From the NCBI RefSeq assembly GCF_036924745.1, contig NZ_JAZHSD010000001.1, forward strand, positions 6,137,001-6,201,000: DNA of 64,000 bases. The letters run 5' to 3'. Source of the DNA: Bradyrhizobium sp. AZCC 1693. Its GTDB lineage: Bacteria > Pseudomonadota > Alphaproteobacteria > Rhizobiales > Xanthobacteraceae. The first letter of the stretch is position 1. Every line of letters starts with the position of its first letter. The translations under genes were made by a program, and so were the position numbers. Positions 62,217 through 64,000 of this stretch are shown here, in pieces. A model generated the notes under the pieces. That model saw only the letters and a list, made by a program, of their open reading frames with translations. It was not told where the DNA came from and searched no databases.

Positions 62217-64000
<1,784 letters not shown>

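Overview
The window looks like chromosome from a Bradyrhizobium-type alphaproteobacterium (Nitrobacteraceae/Bradyrhizobiaceae). This is inferred from high GC, protein sequence style, homospermidine synthase paired with a eukaryotic-type ornithine decarboxylase, and families of dispersed palindromic intergenic repeats. It is mostly ordinary core and accessory metabolism with one intact insertion sequence. No CRISPR array, tRNA, rRNA or prophage was seen.

Layout. 1-6.1 kb: a truncated AraC/FeaR-like regulator divergent from a copper amine oxidase, then an orphan TRAP solute-binding protein, a gamma-glutamyltransferase and an MBL-fold hydrolase. 6.3-9.2 kb (minus): a ferredoxin-NAD(P)H reductase coupled to a cytochrome b561/ethylbenzene-dehydrogenase-like fusion. 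9.5-15.3 kb: a type I secretion ABC protein and adaptor, divergent from a large non-RTX probable cargo. 15.4-18.6 kb: htpG behind a heat-shock-type promoter, and a DUF3095 gene. 18.6-24.7 kb: DUF2147, MATE and GNAT genes, sodB with a good terminator, a crcB relic, a two-gene half-permease, a HEPN/MNT toxin-antitoxin pair, and a ParD-like antitoxin with a dead ParE.

24.9-30.2 kb is a zinc-acquisition operon: Zur-like box, His-rich small membrane protein, znuCBA, a COG0523 GTPase and a WD40 protein. 30.4-36.9 kb holds an intradiol dioxygenase, a complete Liv-type ABC importer and an acetoacetate decarboxylase family protein, probably one aromatic or organic-acid uptake and breakdown unit. 37.3-41.9 kb (minus) is a homospermidine locus: ornithine decarboxylase behind a structured leader that may be a speF-type RNA, an acetyltransferase, a 56-residue membrane protein, RidA and homospermidine synthase. 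42.5-46.3 kb: an M3 oligopeptidase, then DUF1007 and a NicO metal transporter with a very His-rich loop.

46.3-53.1 kb is the most disturbed part. It has three degenerate copies of one intergenic repeat, a thioredoxin-reductase-like flavoprotein with a Tat-type leader divergent from a TetR regulator, and a 1,435-bp IS256-family element. That element has an exact 8-bp target duplication and separated the Shine-Dalgarno sequence of a beta-propeller gene from its start codon. 53.1-64 kb: MAPEG, ferrochelatase, SPFH/NfeD, an HxlR regulator divergent from an AhpD-like gene across two tandem dyads, KdsD, an outer-membrane barrel protein, and gltD/gltB, the last cut by the window end.

The most distinctive observations are the IS insertion that splits a translation start, the duplicated HxlR operator, the extended zinc operon with a translationally coupled WD40 gene, the cytochrome fusion with its own reductase, and the non-RTX type I secretion locus. 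No wholly new defence or mobile system could be supported.
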